Assembly (NCBI GenBank): GCA_900752305.1
Contig: CAADUV010000131.1
Coordinates: forward strand, 1-6,732
Direction of reading: 5' to 3'
Source of the DNA: an uncultured Oscillospiraceae bacterium
GTDB taxonomy: Bacteria > Bacillota > Clostridia > Oscillospirales > Oscillospiraceae
Length of the DNA: 6,732 nt
In this document: positions 1-6,412 of the stretch, piece after piece
Position numbering within the stretch: position 1 is the first letter of the stretch
How the letters are laid out: each line of letters opens with the position of its first letter
Made by a program: the position numbers and the translations under genes
Notes under the pieces: model-generated
Databases searched by the model: none
Seen by the model: the letters and a program-made list of their open reading frames with translations, nothing else
What the model was told of the DNA's origin: nothing

Positions 1-55
1 GGCACACAACGGAACAAAATAACAAGGGGAATAACCGGCGGCTTCCTCCAATTTG

Positions 56-78
56 GGGCGGACGCCGCCCTTCTTTCT
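56..78 (+). terminator. Probable intrinsic terminator of the upstream gene
   Basis: GGGCGG (56-61) and CCGCCC (65-70) form a 6-bp all-GC stem with a 3-nt ACG loop, followed directly by the T-rich tract TTCTTTCT (71-78). This is the usual shape of a Rho-independent terminator. A competing stem, GGCGGC (37-42) with GCCGCC (64-69), shares the right arm, so the folded structure may be larger. The element probably ends transcription of a gene lying left of the window; only its trailing region (1-55) is visible and I cannot identify it. The tail contains two C residues, so termination may be imperfect. Confidence 0.6.
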
Positions 79-89
79 GGGGGCTGTGG

Positions 90-118
90 TTGACGGGAGA
101 ATGGAGGAATGATACAAT
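90..118 (+). promoter_or_regulatory. Sigma-A type promoter for the seven-gene run
   Basis: The -35 hexamer TTGACG (90-95) matches 5 of 6 consensus positions. The -10 hexamer TACAAT (113-118) also matches 5 of 6, and they are separated by the optimal 17 nt. Transcription would start near position 125, leaving a leader of about 35 nt before the methyltransferase ATG. It sits just after the upstream terminator, as expected for the start of a new transcription unit. I see no other comparably good promoter before position 6300, so it may drive all genes through cvpA; that is inference from spacing. Confidence 0.75.
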
Positions 119-159
119 AAAGTGCTAACTAATATCATGAAACCTGGAGTAGAGTCGTT

Positions 160-1029
160 ATGTGGATTGCAGATGGATGGAAAGATTTTGAATTGCTGGA
201 TTGCGGCAGAGGAGAGAAGCTGGAACGCTGGGGCAACAAGCTCCTGGTGCGCCCGGACCCCCAGGCCATCTGGAATACCCCCCGCACCCTCCATGGCTGG
301 AAGCACCCGGATGGCCGGTATCAGCGGAGCAAATCTGGCGGCGGCCACTGGGAGAAGGGCAAGCTACCCCAGCGGTGGAAGGTGCGGTACAAGGAGCTGA
401 CCTTCCAGGTTGGCCCCATGAACTTCAAACACACCGGCCTGTTCCCAGAGCAGGCTGCCAACTGGGACTTCGCCATGGAGCGCATCCGTAACGCCGGACG
501 CCCCATCAACGTCCTGAACCTGTTCGCCTACACCGGCGGTGCCACCGTGGCCTGTGCGGCAGCGGGCGCGAAAGTGTGCCACGTGGACGCGGCCAAGGGC
601 ATGGTGTCCTGGGCACGGGAGAACGCCAAGCTCTCCGGCCTGGAGCAGGCGCCGGTGCGCTGGATCGTGGACGACTGCGCCAAATTTGTGGAGCGGGAGA
701 TCCGCCGTGGCCGCCGGTACGACGCCCTCATCATGGACCCGCCCTCCTATGGACGCGGCCCCTCCGGCGAGATCTGGAAGCTGGAGGAAAACCTGTACCC
801 CTTCCTGGAACTGGTGGTGCAGGTGCTGTCCGACCAGCCCCTCTTTGTCCTCATCAACTCCTATACCACCGGCCTGGCACCCGCCGTGCTGACCTACCTG
901 CTGGACACCCTGGTGACCAAGCGCCACGGCGGCCACACCGACTCCCAGGAGCTGGGTCTGCCGGTGACCGCCTCCGGCCTGGTGCTGCCCTGCGGTGCCA
1001 CGGGACGCTGGATGGCGGATGCGGAATAA
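160..1029 (+). CDS. Class I SAM-dependent methyltransferase (RlmI/RlmK-like, COG1092 type, no PUA domain)
   Basis: This 289-residue cytosolic protein probably transfers a methyl group from S-adenosylmethionine to RNA, most likely rRNA by family resemblance. The N-terminal ~90 residues (WKDFELLDCG, RPDPQAIW) are typical of this family. The Rossmann-fold domain follows: motif I NVLNLFAYTGGATV at 117-130, the ribose-binding acidic residue in HVDAAKG (D143), the adenine-side DD at 171-172, and the catalytic-loop motif DPPSYGRG at 193-200. DPPSYGRG resembles the motif IV of base methylases. E. coli RlmI carries an N-terminal PUA domain that is absent here, so I do not assign RlmI or a specific base. 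The ATG at 160 is preceded by TGGAG (145-149) with a 10-nt spacer. An earlier overlapping frame starting at 122 lacks family similarity. The gene is first in the run, 18 nt before ecfA1; its link to transport is unclear and may be mere co-transcription. Confidence 0.85.
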   Translation: MWIADGWKDFELLDCGRGEKLERWGNKLLVRPDPQAIWNTPRTLHGWKHPDGRYQRSKSGGGHWEKGKLPQRWKVRYKELTFQVGPMNFKHTGLFPEQAANWDFAMERIRNAGRPINVLNLFAYTGGATVACAAAGAKVCHVDAAKGMVSWARENAKLSGLEQAPVRWIVDDCAKFVEREIRRGRRYDALIMDPPSYGRGPSGEIWKLEENLYPFLELVVQVLSDQPLFVLINSYTTGLAPAVLTYLLDTLVTKRHGGHTDSQELGLPVTASGLVLPCGATGRWMADAE

Positions 1030-1047
1030 GAAAAGGAACCGAAACGG

Positions 1048-1932
1048 ATGAACACAACAGATGTGAAAAAGACCGACAACATCATTACCTTGGAGCACGT
1101 CACCTTCCAATATAATAAGGAAGAGGGCACGCCCGTCCAAGTGCTCAAGGATATTTCCCTGGACATCCAGGCCGGCTCCTTTGTGGCCGTTCTGGGTCAC
1201 AACGGCTGCGGGAAATCCACCCTGGCCAAGCACATGAACGCCATCCTGCTGCCCAGCGGCGGCACCGTTTACGTCAATGGCATCGACACCCGCAACGACG
1301 AGGAGTGGATGGAGGTGCGGCGCACGGTGGGCATGGTGTTCCAGAATCCGGACAACCAAATTGTGTCCAACGTGGTGGAGGAAGACGTGGCCTTCGCGCC
1401 GGAAAATCTGGGCGTGCCGTCTGAGGAGATCCGCCGCCGGGTGGACAAGGCTTTGGAAATTGTGGGCATGAGCGCCTACAGCACCCACGCACCGCACCTG
1501 CTCTCCGGCGGTCAGAAACAGCGGGTGGCCATTGCGGGCATCATCGCCATGGAACCCAAGTGCATCGTCTTGGACGAGCCTACCGCCATGCTGGACCCCA
1601 TCGGCCGGCAGGAGGTGCTGGAGACCATCGTCAAGCTGAACCGGGAACAGGGGACAACGGTGGTGCTCATCACCCATCACATGGACGAGGCGGCCCAGGC
1701 CGACCGGCTCATCGTCATGAACGATGGCAGCGTCATCGCGGACGGTCACCCCAAGACCGTGTTCCAGCAGGTGGAAGAGCTGAAAGGGGTGGGGCTGACC
1801 GTGCCGGACACCATCGCCCTGCTCTACCAGCTGCGCCAAGCTGGAGTGGACGTGCCCCTGGACGCCCTGTCGGTGGAGGAGTGTGCCGCGGCCATCGCCC
1901 AGGTCATTCGTCCCAATACAACTGTGAAATAA
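1048..1932 (+). CDS. ecfA1: Energy-coupling factor transporter ATPase EcfA1 (CbiO type)
   Basis: This is one of the two cytosolic ATPases that power ECF-type uptake of vitamins or transition metals. It pairs with EcfA2 as a heterodimer on EcfT. The 294-residue sequence has a complete ABC ATPase core: Walker A GHNGCGKST (50-58), Q-loop FQNPDNQ with Q99, signature LSGGQKQRV (152-160), Walker B CIVLDEP ending in D176-E177, D-loop MLDP (181-184) and switch histidine H210 in ITHHMDEA. The region after ~240 is the C-terminal extension typical of Ecf ATPases, which helps subunit pairing. The ATG at 1048 has AAAAGGA (1031-1037) 10 nt upstream. The order ecfA1-ecfA2-ecfT-truA is the classic Firmicutes arrangement, and being first of the two ATPases supports the EcfA1 assignment. 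All catalytic residues are present. No S component is encoded nearby. Confidence 0.95.
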   Translation: MNTTDVKKTDNIITLEHVTFQYNKEEGTPVQVLKDISLDIQAGSFVAVLGHNGCGKSTLAKHMNAILLPSGGTVYVNGIDTRNDEEWMEVRRTVGMVFQNPDNQIVSNVVEEDVAFAPENLGVPSEEIRRRVDKALEIVGMSAYSTHAPHLLSGGQKQRVAIAGIIAMEPKCIVLDEPTAMLDPIGRQEVLETIVKLNREQGTTVVLITHHMDEAAQADRLIVMNDGSVIADGHPKTVFQQVEELKGVGLTVPDTIALLYQLRQAGVDVPLDALSVEECAAAIAQVIRPNTTVK

Positions 1933-1944
1933 GGAAGGAACACC

Positions 1945-2814
1945 GTGGAACCCATTATTGAAACCGTGGATCTGAGCTGTGTGTACAGCATCGGGACCCC
2001 TTTTGAACATAAAGCGTTGGATCAGGTGAATTTCACCGCCTATCCGGGCGAGTATATCGGCATCATCGGCCATACTGGTTCCGGCAAGTCCACCCTGATC
2101 CAGCACCTCAACGGCCTCCTGAAGCCCACCTCCGGCCAGGTGCGCCTGCGGGGGAAGGACATTTGGGCGGACAAAAAGAAAATTACCCAGGTGCGCTTCC
2201 ACGTGGGTCTGGTGTTCCAGTATCCGGAATACCAGCTCTTCGAGGAGACCGTCTACAAAGATATTTCTTTCGGCCCCCGGAACATGGGGCTGAGCGAGGA
2301 GGAGATCGACCAGCGGGTGCGCCAGTCCGCCCAGTTCGTGGGGCTGACCGACGAACAGCTGGAGCTGTCCCCCTTCGAGCTGTCCGGCGGCCAGAAACGC
2401 CGGGTGGCTATCGCAGGCGTCATCGCCATGGAACCGGAGGTACTCATCTTGGACGAGCCCACCGCCGGACTGGACCCGGTGGGAAGAGAAGAAATCTTGT
2501 CCAACATCCGCGCCTACCACGACGTCAAGAACGCCACCATTATACTGGTCTCCCACTCCATGGAGGAGGTCGCCCAGACCGTAGACCGGGTGGTGGTCAT
2601 CAACGACGGCACCATTCCCTTGATGGGCACTCCCCAGGAGGTGTTCTCCCACGAGAAGGAGCTGACCGCCATGGGTCTGGGTGTCCCCAAGGTGACCCAG
2701 GTCTGCGAAAAGCTCCGGGACATGGGTCTGCCCATCAAGGACGGCATCTACACGCTGGAGGAGGCGGCTTCTGAGCTGCTGAAGCTGGTGGGGAAGGGGG
2801 GAGCGGTATGCTGA
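1945..2814 (+). CDS. ecfA2: Energy-coupling factor transporter ATPase EcfA2 (CbiO type)
   Basis: This is the second ATPase of the ECF energising module; with EcfA1 it hydrolyses ATP and moves EcfT so that the S component toggles in the membrane. In 289 residues it shows Walker A GHTGSGKST (42-50), Q-loop FQYPEYQLFEETV with Q92, signature LSGGQKRRV (146-154), Walker B VLILDEP (166-172), D-loop GLDP (175-178) and switch histidine H204 in VSHSMEE. The YPEYQLF stretch after the Q-loop is characteristic of EcfA2 rather than EcfA1, which has NPDNQI there. The start is GTG at 1945, chosen because AGGAAGGA-type purines (1933-1939) sit a few nt upstream and the residues EPIIETVDLS match the usual family N-terminus. 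It begins 12 nt after ecfA1, and its last 7 nt overlap ecfT (ATGCTGA), so translation is probably coupled to ecfT. Confidence 0.95.
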   Translation: MEPIIETVDLSCVYSIGTPFEHKALDQVNFTAYPGEYIGIIGHTGSGKSTLIQHLNGLLKPTSGQVRLRGKDIWADKKKITQVRFHVGLVFQYPEYQLFEETVYKDISFGPRNMGLSEEEIDQRVRQSAQFVGLTDEQLELSPFELSGGQKRRVAIAGVIAMEPEVLILDEPTAGLDPVGREEILSNIRAYHDVKNATIILVSHSMEEVAQTVDRVVVINDGTIPLMGTPQEVFSHEKELTAMGLGVPKVTQVCEKLRDMGLPIKDGIYTLEEAASELLKLVGKGGAVC

Positions 2815-3617
2815 AAGAGATCACCCTAGGCCAGTATTTCCCTGGTGATTCCCTCATCCACCGACTGGACCCCCGCACCAAACTGATGGTGGTGGTGCTC
2901 TTCATCATCGCCCTCTTCCTGTCCAAATCCTTTGTCAGCTATGGCCTGATGGTGCTCTTTTTGGCCTATTGCGTGGCAGTGTCCAAGGTGGGTCTCAAGG
3001 CGCTGTTCAAGGGCATGAAACCGATCATCTTCATCCTGATTTTTACAGGCGTTTTGAACCTGTTCTATTCCAGCGAGGGCACCATGCTCTTCCAGTGGAA
3101 GTTTTTGCACATCACCACCGGCGGCCTCCACTCGGCCTTCTTCATGGTCCTGCGGGTCATGCTGCTCATCTCGGGCACCTTCCTGCTGACCTACACCACC
3201 TCGCCCATCCGGCTGACGGACGGCTTGGAGAGCCTGTTGGGGCCGCTGAAAAAACTGAAAGTACCCGTCCATGAGCTGGCCATGATGATGAGCATCGCCC
3301 TGCGCTTCATCCCCACCCTCATCGAAGAGACGGATAAGATCATCTCCGCCCAGAAGGCCAGAGGGGCCAACTTTGACGACGGGAACCTGTTCCAGCGGGC
3401 CAAGGCCATGGTGCCCCTGCTGGTGCCCTTGTTCGTCTCCTCCTTCCGCCGGGCGGATGAGCTGGCCACGGCCATGGAGTGCCGCTGCTACCACGGCGGC
3501 CAGGGCCGCACCAAGCTCCACCAGCTCCACTACCACCGCCGGGATGCCATCGCCATGCTCTGCTGCATCCTCCTGTTCAGCGGGGTCGTGGTGGCAGCAC
3601 GGGGCTTTGGCCTGTAA
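2808..3617 (+). CDS. ecfT: Energy-coupling factor transporter transmembrane protein EcfT
   Basis: EcfT is the membrane scaffold that couples the two ATPases to a substrate-binding S component. The 269 residues begin with the typical LGQYFPGDSLIHRLDPRTKL segment (7-26). Hydrophobic stretches follow at about 25-38, 42-58, 72-87 and 106-128, with a last helix at about 248-264. Between them lies the long cytosolic coupling region with the two short motifs that dock into the ATPase grooves: ARG at 184-186 (QKARGANFD) and a second at 225-227, which reads CRC instead of the textbook Ala-Arg-Ala/Gly (AMECRCYHGGQGRTKL). The central Arg is kept in both. The ATG at 2808 lies inside the end of ecfA2 and is preceded by a strong purine run (GGGGGGAG, 2795-2802). 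The length is normal for the family. The absence of any S-component gene nearby suggests a group II module shared by several S proteins. Confidence 0.95.
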   Translation: MLKEITLGQYFPGDSLIHRLDPRTKLMVVVLFIIALFLSKSFVSYGLMVLFLAYCVAVSKVGLKALFKGMKPIIFILIFTGVLNLFYSSEGTMLFQWKFLHITTGGLHSAFFMVLRVMLLISGTFLLTYTTSPIRLTDGLESLLGPLKKLKVPVHELAMMMSIALRFIPTLIEETDKIISAQKARGANFDDGNLFQRAKAMVPLLVPLFVSSFRRADELATAMECRCYHGGQGRTKLHQLHYHRRDAIAMLCCILLFSGVVVAARGFGL

Positions 3618-3644
3618 GAGAGAAAGTGAGATTTTGGGAGTTTT

Positions 3645-4415
3645 ATGAGAAATATCGCGCTGAAATTGATGTATGTGGGCACTGCCTACCACGGTTGGCA
3701 GATCCAAAAGAATGCCATCACCGTCCAGGAAGCCCTGGAATTGGGCATCTCCAAGGTGGTCAAGCACCCGGTGCGCTGTGTGGGTGCTGGCCGGACTGAT
3801 GCCGGTGTCCATGCGGAGGTGTACATCGCCAACTTCCGCACCGACTGCGCCATCCCCTGTGACCGGATGCCCTTGGCCTTCAACGCCCGGCTGCCGGATG
3901 ACATCGTGGTGGTCTCGGCCAAGGAGGTTTCTGACGACTTCAACGCCATCGGCTCCTGCATCAAGAAGGAGTACACCTATCGGGTGTACAACTCCCGCAT
4001 CCGCAACGCCTTCTACGTCCACCGTGCCTACTTCTACCCCAAGATTTTGGATGAGCAGGTCATGGCGGAAGCCGCCGCCCGGTTCGTGGGCACCCACGAC
4101 TTCAAAGCCGTGCGGGACGTAGGCACTCCCACCAAGACCACCGTCCGCACCGTCCACTATTTCGACGTGGCGCGGAAAGGGGACATGATCGAGATGAAGG
4201 TGTGCGCCAACGGCTTCCTGTATAATATGGTGCGCGCCATGGTGGGCACCATCCTGTACGCCGCCGAGGGCAAGCTGACGCCGGAGGGCATCAGCGACAT
4301 CCTGGTGCGGGGCAACCGCACCGAGGCGGGGCCGACGGTGCCGCCGGATGGATTATACATGACCAAATTGTGGTATCGGGAACCGGTGGGGTTGGAAACA
4401 GACCCGGAGGAATAA
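3645..4415 (+). CDS. truA: tRNA pseudouridine(38-40) synthase TruA
   Basis: TruA isomerises uridines 38, 39 and 40 in the anticodon stem-loop of many tRNAs to pseudouridine. The 256-residue protein opens with the family motif YVGTAYHGWQIQ (10-21). It contains the catalytic block GRTDAGVHA at 49-57 with nucleophile D52, followed by the substrate-binding segment ARLPDDI (81-87), KKEYTYR (107-113), GTHDFKAVRD (149-158), the C-terminal core FLYNMVRAMVG (191-201) and GPTVPPDGLYMTKLWY (229-244). Length and motif order are those of an intact TruA. The ATG at 3645 has GGGAG at 3636-3640 with a rather short 4-nt spacer. It lies 27 nt after ecfT, the largest gap inside the run, and truA follows ecfT in many Firmicutes. 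The last codons carry the GGAGG that serves the next gene. All expected active-site residues are present. Confidence 0.96.
   Translation: MRNIALKLMYVGTAYHGWQIQKNAITVQEALELGISKVVKHPVRCVGAGRTDAGVHAEVYIANFRTDCAIPCDRMPLAFNARLPDDIVVVSAKEVSDDFNAIGSCIKKEYTYRVYNSRIRNAFYVHRAYFYPKILDEQVMAEAAARFVGTHDFKAVRDVGTPTKTTVRTVHYFDVARKGDMIEMKVCANGFLYNMVRAMVGTILYAAEGKLTPEGISDILVRGNRTEAGPTVPPDGLYMTKLWYREPVGLETDPEE
4406..4410 (+). promoter_or_regulatory. Ribosome binding site of the DUF5711-type gene, inside truA
   Basis: GGAGG, a perfect anti-Shine-Dalgarno match, lies within the last codons of truA, 8 nt before the ATG at 4419. Its placement ties initiation of the DUF5711-type gene to ribosomes finishing truA and fixes the start of that gene. 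Confidence 0.75.
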
Positions 4416-4418
4416 GCT

Positions 4419-5618
4419 ATGGCAGAACATCAGCCGTCAAAGAACAACCGAAAACAGAAAGGCAGACGCAAGGTGGGCAAGCGCCTCAGTCCCGTCACCA
4501 AGCGGATCCTGGCGCTCATCCTCACCGGCGTGTTCCTCTGCAGCGGTGTGGTCCTGGTGGTCTATCGGGACCACTTCAACCTGGACGCCCTGAAACGCCA
4601 CATGACCTATCGCAGCCTGGAGAAGGACGACCAGGGTCAGACGGCGGAGTTCACCTACACCCGGGACGCCACCAACGCCTTTGCCAGCCTCAATGGCTCC
4701 CTGGTCTTGTGCTCGGACACCGCTTTGCAGTTATATTCCAACAGTGGTGTGCTGTATATTGATAGACAGGTGAAGATGAACGACCCGGTCATCTCCGTCT
4801 GTGGCACTTATGCGGTGGTCTACGACGTGGGGGGCAACAACCTGTACGTCATCCACAACAAGGAAGTAGTCTTTGAGTACACCAGCAAGACCGGCTGCGA
4901 CCTGCTCTCCGCCCGAGTCAACGAGAACGGCTGCCTGGCGGTGGTGGAGGAGGCGTCGGGCTATAAGGCCAGCGTGCGCATCTACAACAGCGCTTTTAAA
5001 CTGGTGCTGGCGGAGAACGTGTCCAGCGAGTACGTGGTGGACGCGGTCATCTCGCCCAGCAACAGCCAGTTCGCCGTGGTCTCCATCGCCCAGCGCTCCG
5101 GCAAATTCAGCAGCATCGTCAGCCTGTACGACGGCAAAGAGGGCGACCAGCTGGCGTCTACGGTGCTGGAAGGCCAGTTCATCCTGGAGCTGCACTGGCA
5201 GTCCAACAACATCTGGCTCCAGGGCAACGACAGCGCCACGGTGCTGGATCAGGAGCTGAACGTCCTGGGCACCTGGAGCGAACCCAACCAGTACCTGCAG
5301 GGCTACTCCCTCAACGGTGACAACTACGCCGTAGAGGTGGCCAGCTGGTACAAGGCCGGCGGCAGCGGCGAGGTGCTCCTCATCGACGAGCGGGGGGATA
5401 CCGCCTGCTCCAAAGCCATCTCCGGCGAGGTGCTCTCCGTGTCGGCAGCCGGGCGGTATATTGCGGTGCTGACGGCGGAAGCGCTGACCATCTACACCAG
5501 CAATGACTTGGAAGAATACGCACAGATCAACAACAACGGCAGTAAGCGTGCCATCATCCACTCCGATGGCGCGACCATGATGATCGGCGCGGACAGCACC
5601 TGGCTGTACGTGCCCTGA
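4419..5618 (+). CDS. DUF5711 family protein: membrane-anchored, probably extracytoplasmic beta-propeller
   Basis: The function is unknown; the family assignment is from overall resemblance to clostridial DUF5711 proteins. Visible in the 399 residues: a very basic cytoplasmic tail (about 1-29, many Lys/Arg), one hydrophobic helix at about 29-49 (LALILTGVFLCSGVVLVVY), then a ~350-residue extracytoplasmic domain. By the positive-inside rule this is a type II, N-in anchor rather than a cleaved signal peptide. The outer part is rich in short beta-type segments that recur every ~40 residues in the manner of WD40/PQQ-like blades, for example LQLYSNSGVLYID, NLYVIHNKEVVFEY, VRIYNSAFKLVLAE, VSLYDGKEGDQLAS, ATVLDQELNVLGTW, VLLIDERGDTACSK and LTIYTSNDLEEYA. 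No catalytic motif or lipobox was seen. It starts 3 nt after truA and ends 13 nt before the cvpA ATG, hinting at a joint envelope role with CvpA; that is inference. Confidence 0.75.
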   Translation: MAEHQPSKNNRKQKGRRKVGKRLSPVTKRILALILTGVFLCSGVVLVVYRDHFNLDALKRHMTYRSLEKDDQGQTAEFTYTRDATNAFASLNGSLVLCSDTALQLYSNSGVLYIDRQVKMNDPVISVCGTYAVVYDVGGNNLYVIHNKEVVFEYTSKTGCDLLSARVNENGCLAVVEEASGYKASVRIYNSAFKLVLAENVSSEYVVDAVISPSNSQFAVVSIAQRSGKFSSIVSLYDGKEGDQLASTVLEGQFILELHWQSNNIWLQGNDSATVLDQELNVLGTWSEPNQYLQGYSLNGDNYAVEVASWYKAGGSGEVLLIDERGDTACSKAISGEVLSVSAAGRYIAVLTAEALTIYTSNDLEEYAQINNNGSKRAIIHSDGATMMIGADSTWLYVP

Positions 5619-5625
5619 CGAGGTG
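5619..5625 (+). promoter_or_regulatory. Ribosome binding site deciding the cvpA start
   Basis: CGAGGTG (5619-5625) directly follows the TGA of the DUF5711-type gene and lies 6 nt before the ATG at 5632. An in-frame GTG at 5623 would give three extra residues (MKS), but this GTG is part of the binding site and has no site of its own upstream. The ATG at 5632 is therefore preferred. Confidence 0.7.
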
Positions 5626-5631
5626 AAATCC

Positions 5632-6300
5632 ATGGCAGTATTTGATGTGATCTTGTTCCTAATCGTTGTCCTCTTTGCCGCCTTGGGCGTCCGGCGTGGT
5701 CTGGTGCTTACGGTGTGCGGCTTGCTCTCCATCGTCGTCGCCCTGGGCGGCGCCAAGGTGGCGGCAGACAGCCTGTCCCCCATGGTGGCCGAGGCCATCA
5801 CCCCGCGCATCACCGCGACGGTGGAAGGACGGCTGGAGAAGAACGTGAGCGATTCGGTGAAGGACGCCGGGGAGACCGCCAAAGACAGTCTTAGCGGCAT
5901 CCTGTCCATCTTCGGCAACAGCGAGACTTACGAAAAAGCCAGCCAGCAGCTGCAAAAAGCCATCCAGTCTGGTCTGAAACCCAGCTTGGAGAGTGCCGCC
6001 AAATCGGTGGCAAAGGATCTGGCACAGCCAGTGGCCTGGTGGGCGGTGTACGGACTGTCCTTCTGCCTCATCCTGCTGGTGTGGGAGCTGGTGAGCAAGC
6101 TGCTGAACCTGGTGGCGAAGCTGCCGGTGCTCAACCTGGCCAACCGCCTCATGGGCGGCGGCGTGGGGCTGCTCAAGGGCGCCCTGGTGGTGGGGCTGGT
6201 CTGTGTCCTCGTCCTCCGCTTCGGCCTGGTGACGGCGGCGGAGACCAAAGAGAGCGTGTTTTTGCAGTTCTTTTCAAATTTTTCTTGGGCAAGAGGATAG
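5632..6300 (+). CDS. CvpA family integral membrane protein
   Basis: CvpA-family proteins are small polytopic membrane proteins; E. coli CvpA is needed for colicin V production, but the molecular role in Firmicutes is not settled. Counting from the ATG at 5632 the protein has 222 residues. Hydrophobic helices lie at about 2-19 (VILFLIVVLFAALGV), 24-45, 134-160 and 176-199. The first pair carries the family hallmark of a hydrophobic helix, a GVRRG turn (19-23) and a second helix. A soluble segment of ~85 residues (about 46-130), charged and probably helical, separates the two pairs and is longer than in minimal CvpA proteins. The segment LPVLNLANRLMGGGVGLLKG (164-183) matches the conserved motif before the last helix. 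It is the last gene of the run, with no clear terminator after it. The C-terminus is uncertain: base composition turns AT-rich from about 6255, and another frame stays open to 6400. Confidence 0.8.
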   Translation: MAVFDVILFLIVVLFAALGVRRGLVLTVCGLLSIVVALGGAKVAADSLSPMVAEAITPRITATVEGRLEKNVSDSVKDAGETAKDSLSGILSIFGNSETYEKASQQLQKAIQSGLKPSLESAAKSVAKDLAQPVAWWAVYGLSFCLILLVWELVSKLLNLVAKLPVLNLANRLMGGGVGLLKGALVVGLVCVLVLRFGLVTAAETKESVFLQFFSNFSWARG

Positions 6301-6412
6301 TTCCATCTCGAAAAACAAGATTTATTCATATTTGTATGATATAGTGACCCCAAATTCAGAAGTTGACGATGGGATATACATCGTCCAAACACATTTGTAA
6401 GGAGTACACATT
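6301..6412 (+). promoter_or_regulatory. AT-rich intergenic leader of the Clp-type gene, possible weak promoters
   Basis: This 112-nt gap separates cvpA from the Clp-type gene and is the largest gap in the window after the first promoter. It is markedly more AT-rich than its surroundings. Weak promoter-like signals are TTCAAA (6273-6278), 17 nt, GATAGT (6296-6301), and a good -10-like TATGAT (6335-6340) without a matching -35. TTGACG at 6363-6368 has no -10 at the right distance. No terminator with a T tract was seen, so read-through from cvpA is possible. AAGGAG (6399-6404) is the ribosome binding site, 8 nt before the ATG at 6413. No CIRCE element or tandem CtsR heptads were found, although such sites commonly control clp genes in Firmicutes. 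Confidence 0.4.
6365..6385. repeat. Perfect 7+7 nt inverted repeat upstream of the Clp-type gene
   Basis: GACGATG (6365-6371) and CATCGTC (6379-6385) are exact reverse complements around a 7-nt centre, GGATATA. Allowing one unpaired C at 6386, pairing extends outward by TT (6363-6364) with AA (6387-6388). It ends about 10 nt before the Shine-Dalgarno sequence. It could be an operator for a dimeric regulator or a small leader hairpin. There is no T tract after it, so it is not a terminator. Confidence 0.5.

Noticed and set aside
120..128. AAGTGCTAA, resembling the right half of a CIRCE heat-shock operator
   Set aside because: The required partner TTAGCACTC nine bases upstream is absent; the sequence there is TGGAGGAAT. 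A half-site alone is not an HrcA operator.
122..400. Overlapping forward frame starting GTG at 122
   Set aside because: It lies in another frame of the methyltransferase, has no ribosome binding site, and would start at or before the inferred transcription start.
364..2652. 762-codon open frame on the minus strand opposite the methyltransferase, ecfA1 and ecfA2
   Set aside because: It runs antisense to three genes with intact family motifs, is rich in His/Gly/Val in the manner of reverse-complemented GC-rich codons, and shows no recognisable domain. High GC in third codon positions removes stops on the opposite strand.
2826..4157. 443-codon minus-strand frame opposite ecfT and truA
   Set aside because: Same antisense shadow effect: low-complexity His/Gly/Asp-rich translation, no ribosome binding site assessed as convincing, and it spans two well-supported genes.
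4731..5918. 395-codon minus-strand frame opposite the DUF5711-type and cvpA genes
   Set aside because: Composition is that of a reverse-complement shadow and it crosses the boundary of two forward genes with good start signals.
6363..6391. TTGACG (6363-6368) as the -35 of a promoter for the Clp-type gene
   Set aside because: The hexamers 16-18 nt downstream (CCAAAC, CAAACA, AAACAC) do not resemble a -10 element; the TTGAC is better explained as part of the inverted repeat.
6340..6398. Possible CtsR operator in front of the Clp-type gene (GTGACC at 6344, GTTGAC at 6362, GTCCAAA at 6383)
   Set aside because: CtsR sites are two direct GGTCAAA-like heptads 3 nt apart. These fragments are imperfect, in mixed orientation and wrongly spaced.
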